Part shown: in pieces, positions 1-8,476 of the stretch | How the letters are laid out: every line of letters starts with the position of its first letter | How positions within the stretch are numbered: position 1 is the stretch's first letter | NCBI GenBank assembly: GCA_030403585.1 | Contig: JAUEPE010000001.1 | Coordinates: 186,001 to 250,000 of the forward strand | Reading direction: 5' to 3' | Origin: Frankia sp. RB7 | GTDB taxonomy: Bacteria > Pseudomonadota > Alphaproteobacteria > Rhizobiales > Xanthobacteraceae | DNA: 64,000 bases | Made by a program: the position numbers and the translations under genes | The notes under the pieces: generated by a model | Told to the model about the DNA's origin: nothing | Seen by the model: only the letters and a program-made list of their open reading frames with translations | Databases searched by the model: none

Positions 1-2576
1 ACGTCTGGTTCTCCTATCGCGAGCAGAAACAGCTGCTGGCGGCGACCCAGCGCGAGCAGGCTGCAAGCGCGGCCATTCAGATCGGCCAGTTCGTCGGCCA
101 AATCGAAAACCAGATCAGATGGCTCGCGCGCCTGCCCGCGGAACTCTCGACCAACGAAGACGTGCGCCTGAACGCCATCCGCCTGATGCGCCTTTCGCCC
201 GCGATCGCCGAATTGACCGAGCTCAATGCGCAAGGCCGCGAGCAGGTGCGCGTGTCGCGCCGCGTCGCCGACAGGATCGGCAGCAACGCCGACCACTCCT
301 CCTTTGCCGCCTTCCGCGGCGCCAATGAAAGCCTGGCCTATTACGGGCCGGTCTATTTCTTCGGCGACACCGAGCCCTTCATGACGATCGCCACCCGCGG
401 CACCGGCCGCGAGCCCAACGTGGTCATCGCCGAGGTCAATCTGCGTTTCATCTGGGACCTCGTCGCCGGGATCAGGGTGGGCAACACCGGCAAGGCCTAT
501 GTGGTCGATCGGCTGGGCGTGCTGATCGCGCATCCCGATCTGTGGCCGGCGCTCCGCCGCAGCGATCTCTCCGCGCATGCGGACGTGCGCGCCGCGCTCG
601 ACGGCGTAGGCCCGCCCTCAGGCGGCCTGATCAAGGAGGATTTTTCGGGGCAACGCGTGCTGTCGACCTATGCGACGGTCCCTTCGCTCGGCTGGCTGGT
701 GTTCGTCGAGCTTCCGCTCAGCGAAGCCTACGCGCCGATCTACGCCTCGATCGGGCGATCGACGTTCCTGCTGGTCGCTCTCCTGGCCATCGCCACCCTG
801 GTGTCGCTCTGGCTCAGCCGGCGCATGACCGTGCCGATCCAGATGCTGACGCAGGGCGCGCGGCGGATCGAGAGCGGCGATCTCGGATTGCGGCTCGCGA
901 TCAGGACGGGTGACGAGCTCGAGGCGCTCGGCGACCAGTTCAACCGGATGGCCGCGCATCTGCGCGAATCCTATGCGACGCTGGAGCGGAAGGTCATCGA
1001 ACGGACCTCCGAGCTCGAGAAGGCGCGCGATCACGCCCTTGCCGAGCACGATGCGGCCGAGCGCGCGCGCAGCGTCGCGGTTGCGGCCAACGAAACCAAA
1101 TCGCGCTTCCTCGCCGTGGTCAGCCACGAGCTGCGCACGCCGCTCAACGGCGTCATGGGTGTGCTGCAGCTGCTCGACGACGGCCGGCTCGGCGACGTCC
1201 AGCGCCGCCACCTCGCAACCGCCGCCGCCTCGGGCGAAACGCTGATCGCGCTGGTCGACGCCATTCTCGAATATGCCCGCCTCGAGGCCAGCACTGAGGC
1301 GCTGGAGACGCGTGACTTCCGTCTCGACCAGTTGATCGAGACCGCGACCGATCTGATGCGGCCGCAAGCCTTCGGCAAGGGATTGAGCTTCGACCTCGCC
1401 TGCGACGCGACGGTCGGCACCTCGGTGCACGGCGATCCCGTCAGGCTCAATCGCATCCTGCTCAATTTGATCGGCAACGCCATCAAGTTCACCCCGAGCG
1501 GCGGCATCTCCGTGAGCGCGACAGCCGAGCGGCGTGATGACGATACGCTGCTTCGCCTCGTCGTTCGCGACACCGGCATCGGCATCGCGCCCGACATGCA
1601 CGAGCGGATTTTCGAGGATTTTGTGCAGGCCGACGACAGCATCGCGCGGCGGTTCGGCGGCACCGGCCTCGGACTTGCGATCGCGCGCCGCCTCACCCGG
1701 CTGATGCGCGGCGAGCTGACGGTGGAAAGCACGCCGGGCAAAGGCAGCGTGTTCACGCTTCTCGTTCCACTCGGCCACGCCGCCAGCGGCATCGCGCAAG
1801 GCGCGATTGCGCCGCCATCGCGGCAGCGCCGCGTGCTGCTGGCCGATGACGACCCCGTCAATTGCGAGGTCGGCGAAGCCATGTTGAGCCGGCTCGGCCA
1901 CCTCTCCTCGATCGCGAGAAACGGCGCAGAAGCGGTCGCGCTCGCCGGCAACCAGCCGTTCGACATCGTCCTGATGGATCTGCACATGCCCGACATGGAT
2001 GGCGTGGAGGCGGCCGCGCGCATTCGACAGCTCCCGCTGCAGCAGATGCCGCGGATCATCGTCGTGACCGCCGACGTGTCGCGCAACACCCGCGAGCGGC
2101 TCGCGAGCGCCGGGATCACCAGGGTCATCAGCAAGCCGATCCTGATCAACGCGCTTCGCGAGGCGATCGAGGACGAACCCGAGCACGGCGCGACCGGCAC
2201 ACCGCTTGCGCCCAGCGCATTGATCGACCGGCACTTCCTCGACGACCAGAAGGAGCTGCTGGGCGCCTCGCAGATCACGAAACTTCACCATCTGCTGCAG
2301 GAGACCAGCGAAAAACTGATCGCGGATATCACTGCGGCGGCCGCAGCCGGCGACCACAAGCAGCTCGCACGCTTCGCGCACCAGCTCGGCAGCGGCGCAA
2401 GCGCGCTCGGCCTGATCCGCCTGTCCGAACGCTGCCGTGACATCGAGCTGACAGCGCCGTCGATGCCGCTCGCCGAATGCCAGGGTGCGGCGCGCGAGCT
2501 GGCCGCACTTCGCGCGGCGTCGATGGGCGCTCTGGACGATCTGCTCGCGCCCGCCGAGCAGCGTTCGGTTAGCTAG
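1..2576 (+). CDS. Hybrid sensor histidine kinase (HK-REC-HPt), 5' end outside window
   Basis: This is a membrane sensor kinase that autophosphorylates on His and relays phosphate internally through a receiver and an HPt domain. The frame is already open at base 3, so the N-terminus and probably a first membrane helix lie upstream of the window. The visible protein has an extracytoplasmic cache-like sensor region, a transmembrane helix around nt 757-816, HAMP, and HisKA with SHELRTPLNG (His codon at 1125). The HATPase domain has the N box (LLNLIGNAIKF) and G boxes DTGIG and GGTGLGLAIA. The receiver has DDD and phospho-acceptor Asp at codon 1977 in LMDLHMPD. The C-terminal HPt has its His at codon 2379 in FAHQLGSGAS. 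No response regulator follows, so the output partner is encoded elsewhere. Architecture is certain; the signal is unknown. Confidence 0.93.
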   Translation, partial: VWFSYREQKQLLAATQREQAASAAIQIGQFVGQIENQIRWLARLPAELSTNEDVRLNAIRLMRLSPAIAELTELNAQGREQVRVSRRVADRIGSNADHSSFAAFRGANESLAYYGPVYFFGDTEPFMTIATRGTGREPNVVIAEVNLRFIWDLVAGIRVGNTGKAYVVDRLGVLIAHPDLWPALRRSDLSAHADVRAALDGVGPPSGGLIKEDFSGQRVLSTYATVPSLGWLVFVELPLSEAYAPIYASIGRSTFLLVALLAIATLVSLWLSRRMTVPIQMLTQGARRIESGDLGLRLAIRTGDELEALGDQFNRMAAHLRESYATLERKVIERTSELEKARDHALAEHDAAERARSVAVAANETKSRFLAVVSHELRTPLNGVMGVLQLLDDGRLGDVQRRHLATAAASGETLIALVDAILEYARLEASTEALETRDFRLDQLIETATDLMRPQAFGKGLSFDLACDATVGTSVHGDPVRLNRILLNLIGNAIKFTPSGGISVSATAERRDDDTLLRLVVRDTGIGIAPDMHERIFEDFVQADDSIARRFGGTGLGLAIARRLTRLMRGELTVESTPGKGSVFTLLVPLGHAASGIAQGAIAPPSRQRRVLLADDDPVNCEVGEAMLSRLGHLSSIARNGAEAVALAGNQPFDIVLMDLHMPDMDGVEAAARIRQLPLQQMPRIIVVTADVSRNTRERLASAGITRVISKPILINALREAIEDEPEHGATGTPLAPSALIDRHFLDDQKELLGASQITKLHHLLQETSEKLIADITAAAAAGDHKQLARFAHQLGSGASALGLIRLSERCRDIELTAPSMPLAECQGAARELAALRAASMGALDDLLAPAEQRSVS

Positions 2577-2631
2577 GGCGCGGACCACAAGCGCGCAAGA
2601 CAGGAATTCACCAGCAAGCCGATTCACGCCC

Positions 2632-3543
2632 CTAGCTTCGGCGCGCACCCGCCTCCTCCTCCCGCCCAAACCGTTCGACCAGGAAATCAATAAACAGCCG
2701 CACCTTCACCGACAAATGCCGCGTCGGCGGATAGACCGCATAGAGCGCGAGCGGCGGCGCGGAATAGTCGTTCAGCACGGTCCGCAGTTCGCCCTTGCGC
2801 AAGGCCTCCGCGGCGATGAACTCCGGCAACAGCGCGAGCCCCCTGCCCTTGATCGCGGCATCGCGCAGCACCTCGGCATTGTTGACGCAGAGCGACCAGG
2901 CCGGCTGGATCCAATGGTCGCCGTCGCGGCCTGTCAGCTTCCACTGGTTGCCGGTGAGCAGGAAGCCGTAAGTGAGCGAGGCATGCTCGCGCAAATCCTG
3001 CGGATGCCTTGGTATGCCGTGAACCGCGAGATAATCGGGCGATGCGCAGATCATGCGCGGCACGGGCATGATCTTGCGCGCAATCAGGCTGGAGGACTCC
3101 AGCTCCGCAATCCGCAGCGTCACGTCAAAACCGTCCTGCACGGGATCGAGCAGATCGTCGCTGAGCACGATCTGCAGCTGAAGCTCCGGATAGTGCGCCA
3201 TGAAGTCTGCGAGAACAGGCCCGAGCCGCATCGTGCCGAACGACATCGGCGCGTTGACACGCAATAGGCCGCGCGGCGCAGACTGGGCCTGCGCCACCGC
3301 CTGATCGGCGGCCTCGATCTCCGAGAGGATGACGACGGCGCGCTCGAAATAGCGCTGGCCGTTCTCGGTCGGGCTGGCGTGGCGGGTGGTCCGGTTCAGA
3401 AGCTGGACGCCGAGGCTCTCCTCGAGGTCGGCGATGTATTTGCTGATCGCCGAGCGCGACAGCCGCAATTGCCGGCCGGCCTCGGCAAAGCTGCCGCTTT
3501 CGACCACTTTGACGAAAGCCCGGAGGCTGGCGACCTTATCCAA
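2632..3543 (-). CDS. LysR-family transcriptional regulator
   Basis: A 303-residue LysR-type regulator of usual length. The N-terminal winged helix-turn-helix (about residues 1-60) contains SFAEAGRQLRLSRSAISKYI and the typical LNRTTR turn, followed by a periplasmic-binding-like effector domain. The start is a TTG preceded by a GAGGGCGGG ribosome-binding stretch; no in-frame ATG fits the family N-terminus better. It is transcribed divergently from the VOC dioxygenase and hydrolase genes at 3673-5243, the usual arrangement of a LysR gene and its target. Two ATTGG/CCAAT-type dyads lie in the shared intergenic region. The effector is unknown; a quinone or aromatic compound is plausible from the neighbours. 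Confidence 0.92.
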   Translation of the reverse strand: MDKVASLRAFVKVVESGSFAEAGRQLRLSRSAISKYIADLEESLGVQLLNRTTRHASPTENGQRYFERAVVILSEIEAADQAVAQAQSAPRGLLRVNAPMSFGTMRLGPVLADFMAHYPELQLQIVLSDDLLDPVQDGFDVTLRIAELESSSLIARKIMPVPRMICASPDYLAVHGIPRHPQDLREHASLTYGFLLTGNQWKLTGRDGDHWIQPAWSLCVNNAEVLRDAAIKGRGLALLPEFIAAEALRKGELRTVLNDYSAPPLALYAVYPPTRHLSVKVRLFIDFLVERFGREEEAGARRS

Positions 3544-3557
3544 GGGCCCGCCCTCGC

Positions 3558-3613
3558 GATTGGTTCCAAATCGTAGACATAGACGTCATATTTGCACGGA
3601 TTGTCTCCAATCC
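3558..3613. promoter_or_regulatory. Putative LysR operator region with two dyads
   Basis: Between the divergent LysR and dioxygenase genes lie GATTGGTTCCAAATC (3558-3572) and GGATTG-tctc-CAATCC (3598-3613). Both are dyads built from ATTGG and CCAAT, 40 bp apart. This pattern fits a recognition site plus an activation site of a LysR regulator. Binding is inferred only from position and symmetry. Confidence 0.4.
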
Positions 3614-3672
3614 AAAGCGGAACGATATTTCCCACCAGAGGAAGACGGCTCCCAAATTTCTGGAGGACGACA

Positions 3673-4611
3673 ATGTCTGGACTGCACCATGTCACCGCGA
3701 TCGCCGGCGACCCCATCCGCAATTTCGGCTTCTACACAAGGGATCTCGGCCTGCGCTTCGTCAAGAAGACGGTCAATTTCGACGATCCCGGCACCTATCA
3801 TTTCTATTACGGCGACGAGACCGGCCGCCCCGGCACCATCCTGACCTTCTTCCCGTGGGCCGGCGTGTCGGCTGGGCGTCGCGGCGTCGGCGAGACCCAT
3901 CAAACTGCGTTCCGCGTGCCGCAGCGCTCGCTCGGTTACTGGACGCAGCGCTTCATCGAGAAGGGCATCGGCTATGAGACGCTGGAGAAGCGCTTTGGCG
4001 AATCCGTGCTGCCGTTCACCGATCCTGATGGCATGGCGCTCGCGCTGGTCGGCGTCCCCGGTGCGGAGAACGAGCCGGGCTGGAGCAATGGCGACGTGCC
4101 GGCGGAGCACGTGATACGCGGCTTCCACGGCGTGACACTGCTGCTCGACAGCGCGGCAAAGACGGCCGCCGTCCTCACCGACGTGTTCGGCTTCAAGGAA
4201 GCGGGCCGCGAAGGCTCGGTGATCCGCTTCAAGGTGCCCGGCGATACCGAGGGCAGCGTCGTCGACATCTACGAGGCCAAGGGCTTTCTGCGCGGCCATC
4301 AGGGCGGCGGCTCGGTGCACCACATCGCGTTCCGCGCGGCTGACGACGCCGAGCAGGGCAAGATGGCGCAAAAGCTCGTGAGCAATCACGGCCTGCATCC
4401 GACCGAGCAGCGCGACCGCAACTACTTCCGCTCGATCTACTTCCGCGAGCCCGGCGGCGTGCTGTTCGAGATCGCGACCGATATCCCCGGCTTCGCCGTC
4501 GACGAGCCCGTTGCGACGCTCGGACGCGACCTGAAGCTGCCAAGCTTCCTCGAACAGCATCGCAAGCAGATCGAGGGCGTGCTGCCGAACTTGGAAGAGA
4601 CCGCGTCATGA
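3673..4611 (+). CDS. Ring-cleaving dioxygenase, VOC/glyoxalase superfamily
   Basis: A 312-residue two-domain VOC protein of the MhqO/LinE-like ring-cleaving dioxygenase group, probably an Fe(II) enzyme opening hydroquinone-type rings. The N-terminal module begins GLHHVTAIAGDP and a second module begins near RGFHGVTLLL; a later segment, SVHHIAFRA, supplies a further probable metal His, and FREPGGVLFEIATD ends the fold with a metal Glu. I chose the ATG at 3673 because GGAGGA sits directly upstream and the family starts at this motif. It overlaps the following hydrolase gene by ATGA, so the two are translationally coupled. The pair resembles the quinone-responsive mhqO-mhqD pair of Bacillus. The actual substrate is inferred. 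Confidence 0.88.
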   Translation: MSGLHHVTAIAGDPIRNFGFYTRDLGLRFVKKTVNFDDPGTYHFYYGDETGRPGTILTFFPWAGVSAGRRGVGETHQTAFRVPQRSLGYWTQRFIEKGIGYETLEKRFGESVLPFTDPDGMALALVGVPGAENEPGWSNGDVPAEHVIRGFHGVTLLLDSAAKTAAVLTDVFGFKEAGREGSVIRFKVPGDTEGSVVDIYEAKGFLRGHQGGGSVHHIAFRAADDAEQGKMAQKLVSNHGLHPTEQRDRNYFRSIYFREPGGVLFEIATDIPGFAVDEPVATLGRDLKLPSFLEQHRKQIEGVLPNLEETAS

Positions 4612-5243
4612 CCGACTTCATCCATCGCTACGAGCCCGCGCGCGACGCGGGCTCTCCACCCCTGCTGCTACTGCACGGCACCGGCGGCGACGAGAACGAT
4701 CTGCTTGGGCTAGGCCAAATGATCTCGCCCGGCTCCGCCCTGCTCTCGCCGCGCGGCCGCGTGCTCGAGCACGGCATGCCGCGCTTCTTCCGACGCCTTG
4801 CCGAAGGCGTGTTCGACGAGGAGGACGTGCGTCGTCGTGCGCTGGAGCTCGGCGAGTTCGTCACGGATGCGCGGACGCAATACGGCGTCGCCGCGCCGGT
4901 CGCGGTCGGCTTCTCCAATGGCGCCAACATCGCAGCCGCGCTGTTGCTGCTGAAGCCGGACGTGCTGGCAGGTGCGATCCTGCTTCGCGCCATGGTGCCG
5001 CTGTCGGATGCGCCCAAGGCCAATCTCGTAAAGCCCAACCTTGCAGGCAAACCCGTCCTGTTGCTGTCCGGGCAGGCCGATCCGATCGTGCCGGCAAGCA
5101 ATTCAGCAAAGCTTGAGGCGCTGTTGTCGGAGGCAGGAGCGCGCGTTGACCACAAGGTGCTGCTGGCCGGCCATCAGTTATCGCAGGCCGACGTGACGCT
5201 GGCGCGCAGTTGGATCAGTAGCGTCGAGGCCAAAGCGGCATAA
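4608..5243 (+). CDS. Alpha/beta hydrolase (phospholipase/carboxylesterase family, MhqD-like)
   Basis: A 211-residue serine hydrolase with the oxyanion segment LLLHGTGGDE and nucleophile elbow GFSNGA (G-x-S-x-G). A late Asp lies in SGQADPIVP and the catalytic His in LAGHQLS, giving a complete triad. The start codon overlaps the stop of the dioxygenase gene. In known MhqO/MhqD-type pairs the hydrolase accompanies a ring-cleaving dioxygenase, so it may process the ring-opened product or an ester precursor. A bidirectional terminator-like hairpin follows. Confidence 0.9.
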   Translation: MTDFIHRYEPARDAGSPPLLLLHGTGGDENDLLGLGQMISPGSALLSPRGRVLEHGMPRFFRRLAEGVFDEEDVRRRALELGEFVTDARTQYGVAAPVAVGFSNGANIAAALLLLKPDVLAGAILLRAMVPLSDAPKANLVKPNLAGKPVLLLSGQADPIVPASNSAKLEALLSEAGARVDHKVLLAGHQLSQADVTLARSWISSVEAKAA

Positions 5244-5251
5244 ACTGACAA

Positions 5252-5281
5252 GCGGCGCATCGTTCGCAAACGGTGCGCCGC
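5252..5281. terminator. Bidirectional hairpin between convergent genes
   Basis: GCGGCGCATCGTT (5252-5264) and AACGGTGCGCCGC (5269-5281) form a 13-bp stem with a single T-G wobble and a CGCA loop. It lies exactly between the convergent hydrolase and VOC genes. There is no strong T tract, so termination efficiency is uncertain. Confidence 0.7.
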
Positions 5282-5286
5282 CCGGC

Positions 5287-6207
5287 CTATTGGCCGGCGT
5301 GCTTGGCCTGCGTTGAGTGGATCTCTGCAACGTAGCCGCCTGGAAACTGCACCATCGCCGCAGTCCGGCCGTCCACAGTAGTAGGCTCGACCAGGACCGA
5401 TACGCCGGCAGCTTTTGCCTTTGTAAGTGTAGCATCCAGATCCGCAACTTCGTAGCCCGTGGTCTCGCGGCCAAAGGGATACGGCAAATGTCCGTCGGTG
5501 ACGAGAACGACCATCTTCCCGAACGCCGACTCCAGGCGGACCCGCCGATACGTCTCCGACGCGCGGCCGATTTCAGGCCCGGGCGCCGCCGCCGTGTCGG
5601 AGACGATCTTGCCGTGCGAGAATGCGAGGAAGCTGCGCAGGAAAGCGTCCGCGCGGTCGGCCGAGACATAAACTCGATTCTCGGGAATCGTCTCGAGCGC
5701 CGCGTAGTTCGGTTTTGTCGTGTGCCAGTAGAGCTGCAGGCTGATGCCGCCCGGCCACTGCACCACGGCGTCGCGTCCGATCGGGTCGGGAAACGTTGAA
5801 ACAATGACGTCGGCTCCCGCAGCACGAGCAGCCTTGATCGCCACGTCGATATCGCTGACGAGATAGCCGTTCCGCTCGACGCCGAACGGGTATGGCACGG
5901 GCGTCGTGAAGCCAAACAGCGAGACCATTCCCACCGGCGTCTGAAGCAGCTGCGACGTCGTGCTGCTAGGGGTCGGAGTGACCGTCGCAACCACCTGCTT
6001 GGTGCTGTGCCCGCCAAACGTCGCGAGAAAGCTCGCGACGAACCTGTCGACGTCATAAGGCGCGACATAGACGTGGGTCGAGCCGTATTGCGGCGCCACG
6101 GCCACCAGCGGCTGGCTCGATTTGGCTCCATTCTTTGCGACCGCGGGCGCCGCAGCAGCCAACGCCATGAACGACAAGGACAGAATGGAAGCCGGTAGTC
6201 TATTCAT
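5287..6207 (-). CDS. Exported protein with two VOC (glyoxalase-like) modules
   Basis: A 306-residue protein beginning with a clear signal peptide (MNRLPASILSLSFMALAAAA, cleavage near AVAKN). Two VOC-like modules follow, the first around GSTHVYVAPYDVDRFVASF to SLQLYWHT and the second around NRVYVSADRADAFLRSF to GYVAEIHS. Each contains a PYPFG stretch followed by GY, so the protein looks internally duplicated. The ATG at 6207 is preferred over an upstream TTG because GAGGGAG lies seven bases before it. VOC proteins are mostly cytoplasmic, so an exported double module is less common. The function is unknown. Confidence 0.85.
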   Translation of the reverse strand: MNRLPASILSLSFMALAAAAPAVAKNGAKSSQPLVAVAPQYGSTHVYVAPYDVDRFVASFLATFGGHSTKQVVATVTPTPSSTTSQLLQTPVGMVSLFGFTTPVPYPFGVERNGYLVSDIDVAIKAARAAGADVIVSTFPDPIGRDAVVQWPGGISLQLYWHTTKPNYAALETIPENRVYVSADRADAFLRSFLAFSHGKIVSDTAAAPGPEIGRASETYRRVRLESAFGKMVVLVTDGHLPYPFGRETTGYEVADLDATLTKAKAAGVSVLVEPTTVDGRTAAMVQFPGGYVAEIHSTQAKHAGQ

Positions 6208-6393
6208 GGGCAACTCCCTCAGCGAGATCGAGGCCGCATCTCGTCGCCTCGAAGCGTAACGAGGCCGACGATCAGCAACAATCTCCGAAGAGAGCGTTTA
6301 TCGCGATAGGGCGACTGTTGCCAGTCAACAAGTGGAGTGCATTCGCGATCGAACTCGTGATCGCGCTCGATCACTCGAACGAGCCTCGCCCGC

Positions 6394-8052
6394 TCAGGCC
6401 GCGACGTTCGACAGGAACCGGTCCACCGACGAACGTAGCTGCGTTGCCTGGCCGGACAGATCGTGCGCCGTTGCAAGAACCATATCGGCCGTCTTGTTGG
6501 CGTTGTCGGTCGCTTCCGCCGTTCCGGCGATGCTTCGCGCGACCAGAGCCGTGCCGGCGGCCGCCTGTCCGATATTCCTGGATATCTCGCCGGCCGCTGC
6601 ATTTTGCTGGCTGACCGCTGCTGCGATCCGCCCCGTGAAACCGTCGATGTCGCCGATGATCAGCGCGATCGCGCCGACATTCTCGACCGCCTGGCGGGTT
6701 GCCGACTGCACCTCGGTGATCTGGGACGAGATCTCCTCCGTCGCCTTGGCCGTCTGCGTCGCCAGTGCCTTGACTTCGGAGGCGACGACCGCAAAACCCC
6801 TGCCCGCCTCTCCGGCGCGTGCGGCTTCGATCGTGGCGTTGAGCGCCAGCAGATTGGTCTGGCCGGCGATGGTCCTGATGAAGCCGACCACCTCGTCGAT
6901 CTGCTGCGCGGCGCTGGCGAGCCTGCCGATGGTCTGGTTGGCGGCTTCCGCCATGCCGGAGGCGCGTTGCACGATCGTGGTGGCATCCGCGAGCTGGGCG
7001 GTGATCGCCTGGACGGATTCGCCGAGCTGTGTCGCAGCCGTCGCCACCGTCTGAACGTTTGCCGAGGTCTCTTGCGCGGTCGACGCCGCCTCGTTCGATT
7101 GTGCGCCGGCGACCCGCGAGGTGGAGGCGAGGCTCTGCGCCGTGTCCGTCAATTCGCCGGTCATGCGCGCGGTGTGACCCAACACGGTGCTGAAGGCTGC
7201 GCGGAAAGCGTCGATCTCGGCTTCCATGCGTTGCCGGCGACTGGTCTGCTCGGCGCTGCTCTGGTCCTTGGTGGCGATCAGGGCAAGATCGTCATCGGCG
7301 CGGGTCTTGAGGCTTGCTTGCATGACGGCAAGCGACTTGAGAAGACGGCCGAGCTCGTCACTGCGACGGACCATGATCTCGTCCGCGAAATTACCGGCCG
7401 CCACACGTTCGGCGACCCGCACCGCGGCCGAGATCGGACGGCTCATCGAGTAGGAGAATGCAAGCGCGATGATCAACCCGATCGCGACGGTACCCACGGC
7501 GATCGACAGCATCGTCGTTCGCGCCGATTCCACGGCGGCCTCGGCCGCCGTGCGATAATCATATCCGTAGGCCGCAACGAGCTCGACGAGATCGTCGATC
7601 GACGCCATCAGGCGGTCGCCTTGCTGTGCCAGCACGAAGCTCGTCGGGATCTCCGTCACCCCGCCGGGCGACGGCTTCAGGACCCTGAGCACGGCACCCG
7701 ACCAGTCCTTGAGCTGGGTCTCGACCTTCTCTCGCGCGGCGGTGACGTTCGGCGAGATGACACGCTCGCGCACCACGTTTAAATCTTCGGTACTGCCGCG
7801 CACCAGCGCTTCGAATTGCGCGACCAGTTCGCTGGAACTGCCGGCGACCAGGCCACGCTGAAGCGCGAGGCGCGCCTCGTGAAGCCCGGCATGGGCGGAC
7901 CGCGCGTGGTTAATCCCCATCAGCGGGCCGTCATAGAGACGCACGACCATGTCGCCAGAGCTGCTGATCGCGCGAATGCCGTAAAAGGCAATACCGCAGG
8001 CGAGCAGGACCACGACGGTGAAGGCACCGAAAATCTTGTAGCGTATCGACAT
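6394..8052 (-). CDS. Methyl-accepting chemotaxis protein
   Basis: A 552-residue transmembrane chemoreceptor. It has an N-terminal helix ([20 protein letters not shown]) and a periplasmic four-helix-bundle-like sensor of about 150 residues. A second membrane helix near [20 protein letters not shown] is followed by HAMP and then the cytoplasmic signalling domain with the conserved tip [20 protein letters not shown]. The ATG at 8052 has GGAG seven bases upstream. The gene stands alone with no che genes nearby, so it must feed a chemotaxis system elsewhere. The ligand is unknown. A RIME-like repeat occupies its promoter region. Confidence 0.95.
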   Translation of the reverse strand: MSIRYKIFGAFTVVVLLACGIAFYGIRAISSSGDMVVRLYDGPLMGINHARSAHAGLHEARLALQRGLVAGSSSELVAQFEALVRGSTEDLNVVRERVISPNVTAAREKVETQLKDWSGAVLRVLKPSPGGVTEIPTSFVLAQQGDRLMASIDDLVELVAAYGYDYRTAAEAAVESARTTMLSIAVGTVAIGLIIALAFSYSMSRPISAAVRVAERVAAGNFADEIMVRRSDELGRLLKSLAVMQASLKTRADDDLALIATKDQSSAEQTSRRQRMEAEIDAFRAAFSTVLGHTARMTGELTDTAQSLASTSRVAGAQSNEAASTAQETSANVQTVATAATQLGESVQAITAQLADATTIVQRASGMAEAANQTIGRLASAAQQIDEVVGFIRTIAGQTNLLALNATIEAARAGEAGRGFAVVASEVKALATQTAKATEEISSQITEVQSATRQAVENVGAIALIIGDIDGFTGRIAAAVSQQNAAAGEISRNIGQAAAGTALVARSIAGTAEATDNANKTADMVLATAHDLSGQATQLRSSVDRFLSNVAA

Positions 8053-8075
8053 GGTCAATCTCCGGTGCATCGGTA

Positions 8076-8124
8076 GAGCGTTTTCAAGCGAAGTGGATGC
8101 CGGTTCGCGTAAAGAAAACGCGTC
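8076..8124. repeat. RIME-like intergenic mosaic element
   Basis: GCGTTTTC (8078-8085) and GAAAACGC (8114-8121) form a perfect outer stem. GCGAA and TTCGC form an inner stem around AGTGGATGCCGG. The layout and wording match the RIME-type elements common between genes of Rhizobiales. It sits about 25 bases upstream of the chemoreceptor start codon. Confidence 0.7.
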
Positions 8125-8138
8125 AAAACAAGTGTCTA

Positions 8139-8459
8139 CTAGTCGGTGACCTTGACCATCATCTTCATGCGCGGATGAATGGCGCAGATCACCTGCACGT
8201 CGCCCGATTCCTTGAAGGTGACGTCCGTCGATGTGCCGGGCGCCTGCGATCCCAGATTGAACTCGTTGCCCTTGGTGGCGGACATGATGTTGTGCGGAAC
8301 GGTGTCGTCGTTCAGGAAGGTGACGGCATCACCTTTCTTGACCGAGATGCTCTCGGAGGAGAAAACCCGCCCCTGCTGGTGGATCACCTCGGTGGCGGCA
8401 TAGGCGCCGACCGAAAAGCCGGCAGCGATCACGCAAGTAAACAAAGCGATTGTGCGCAT
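8139..8459 (-). CDS. Periplasmic cupredoxin (plastocyanin/amicyanin-like)
   Basis: A 106-residue type I copper protein with a signal peptide ([21 protein letters not shown]). The first copper His lies in TVPHNIM and the C-terminal ligands in [11 protein letters not shown] (Cys, His, Met), a complete type I site. It starts 17 bases after the stop of the di-heme peroxidase, so the two are probably one operon. Cupredoxins are known electron donors to such peroxidases, so a donor role is a reasonable inference. Confidence 0.92.
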   Translation of the reverse strand: MRTIALFTCVIAAGFSVGAYAATEVIHQQGRVFSSESISVKKGDAVTFLNDDTVPHNIMSATKGNEFNLGSQAPGTSTDVTFKESGDVQVICAIHPRMKMMVKVTD

Positions 8460-8476
8460 GAAAATATCCTTCGAGT

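Noticed and set aside
1..161. A truncated or broken hybrid kinase
   Set aside because: The frame is open to the first bases of the window, so the missing N-terminus is due to the window edge.
618..2690. A 690-residue open frame on the minus strand opposite the hybrid kinase
   Set aside because: It is an Arg-, Ala- and Gly-rich shadow of the kinase gene with no family motif; the plus strand carries the clear kinase domains.
6316..6330. TGTTG/CAACA dyad before the exported VOC gene
   Set aside because: A 5-bp stem is too short to support a specific call.
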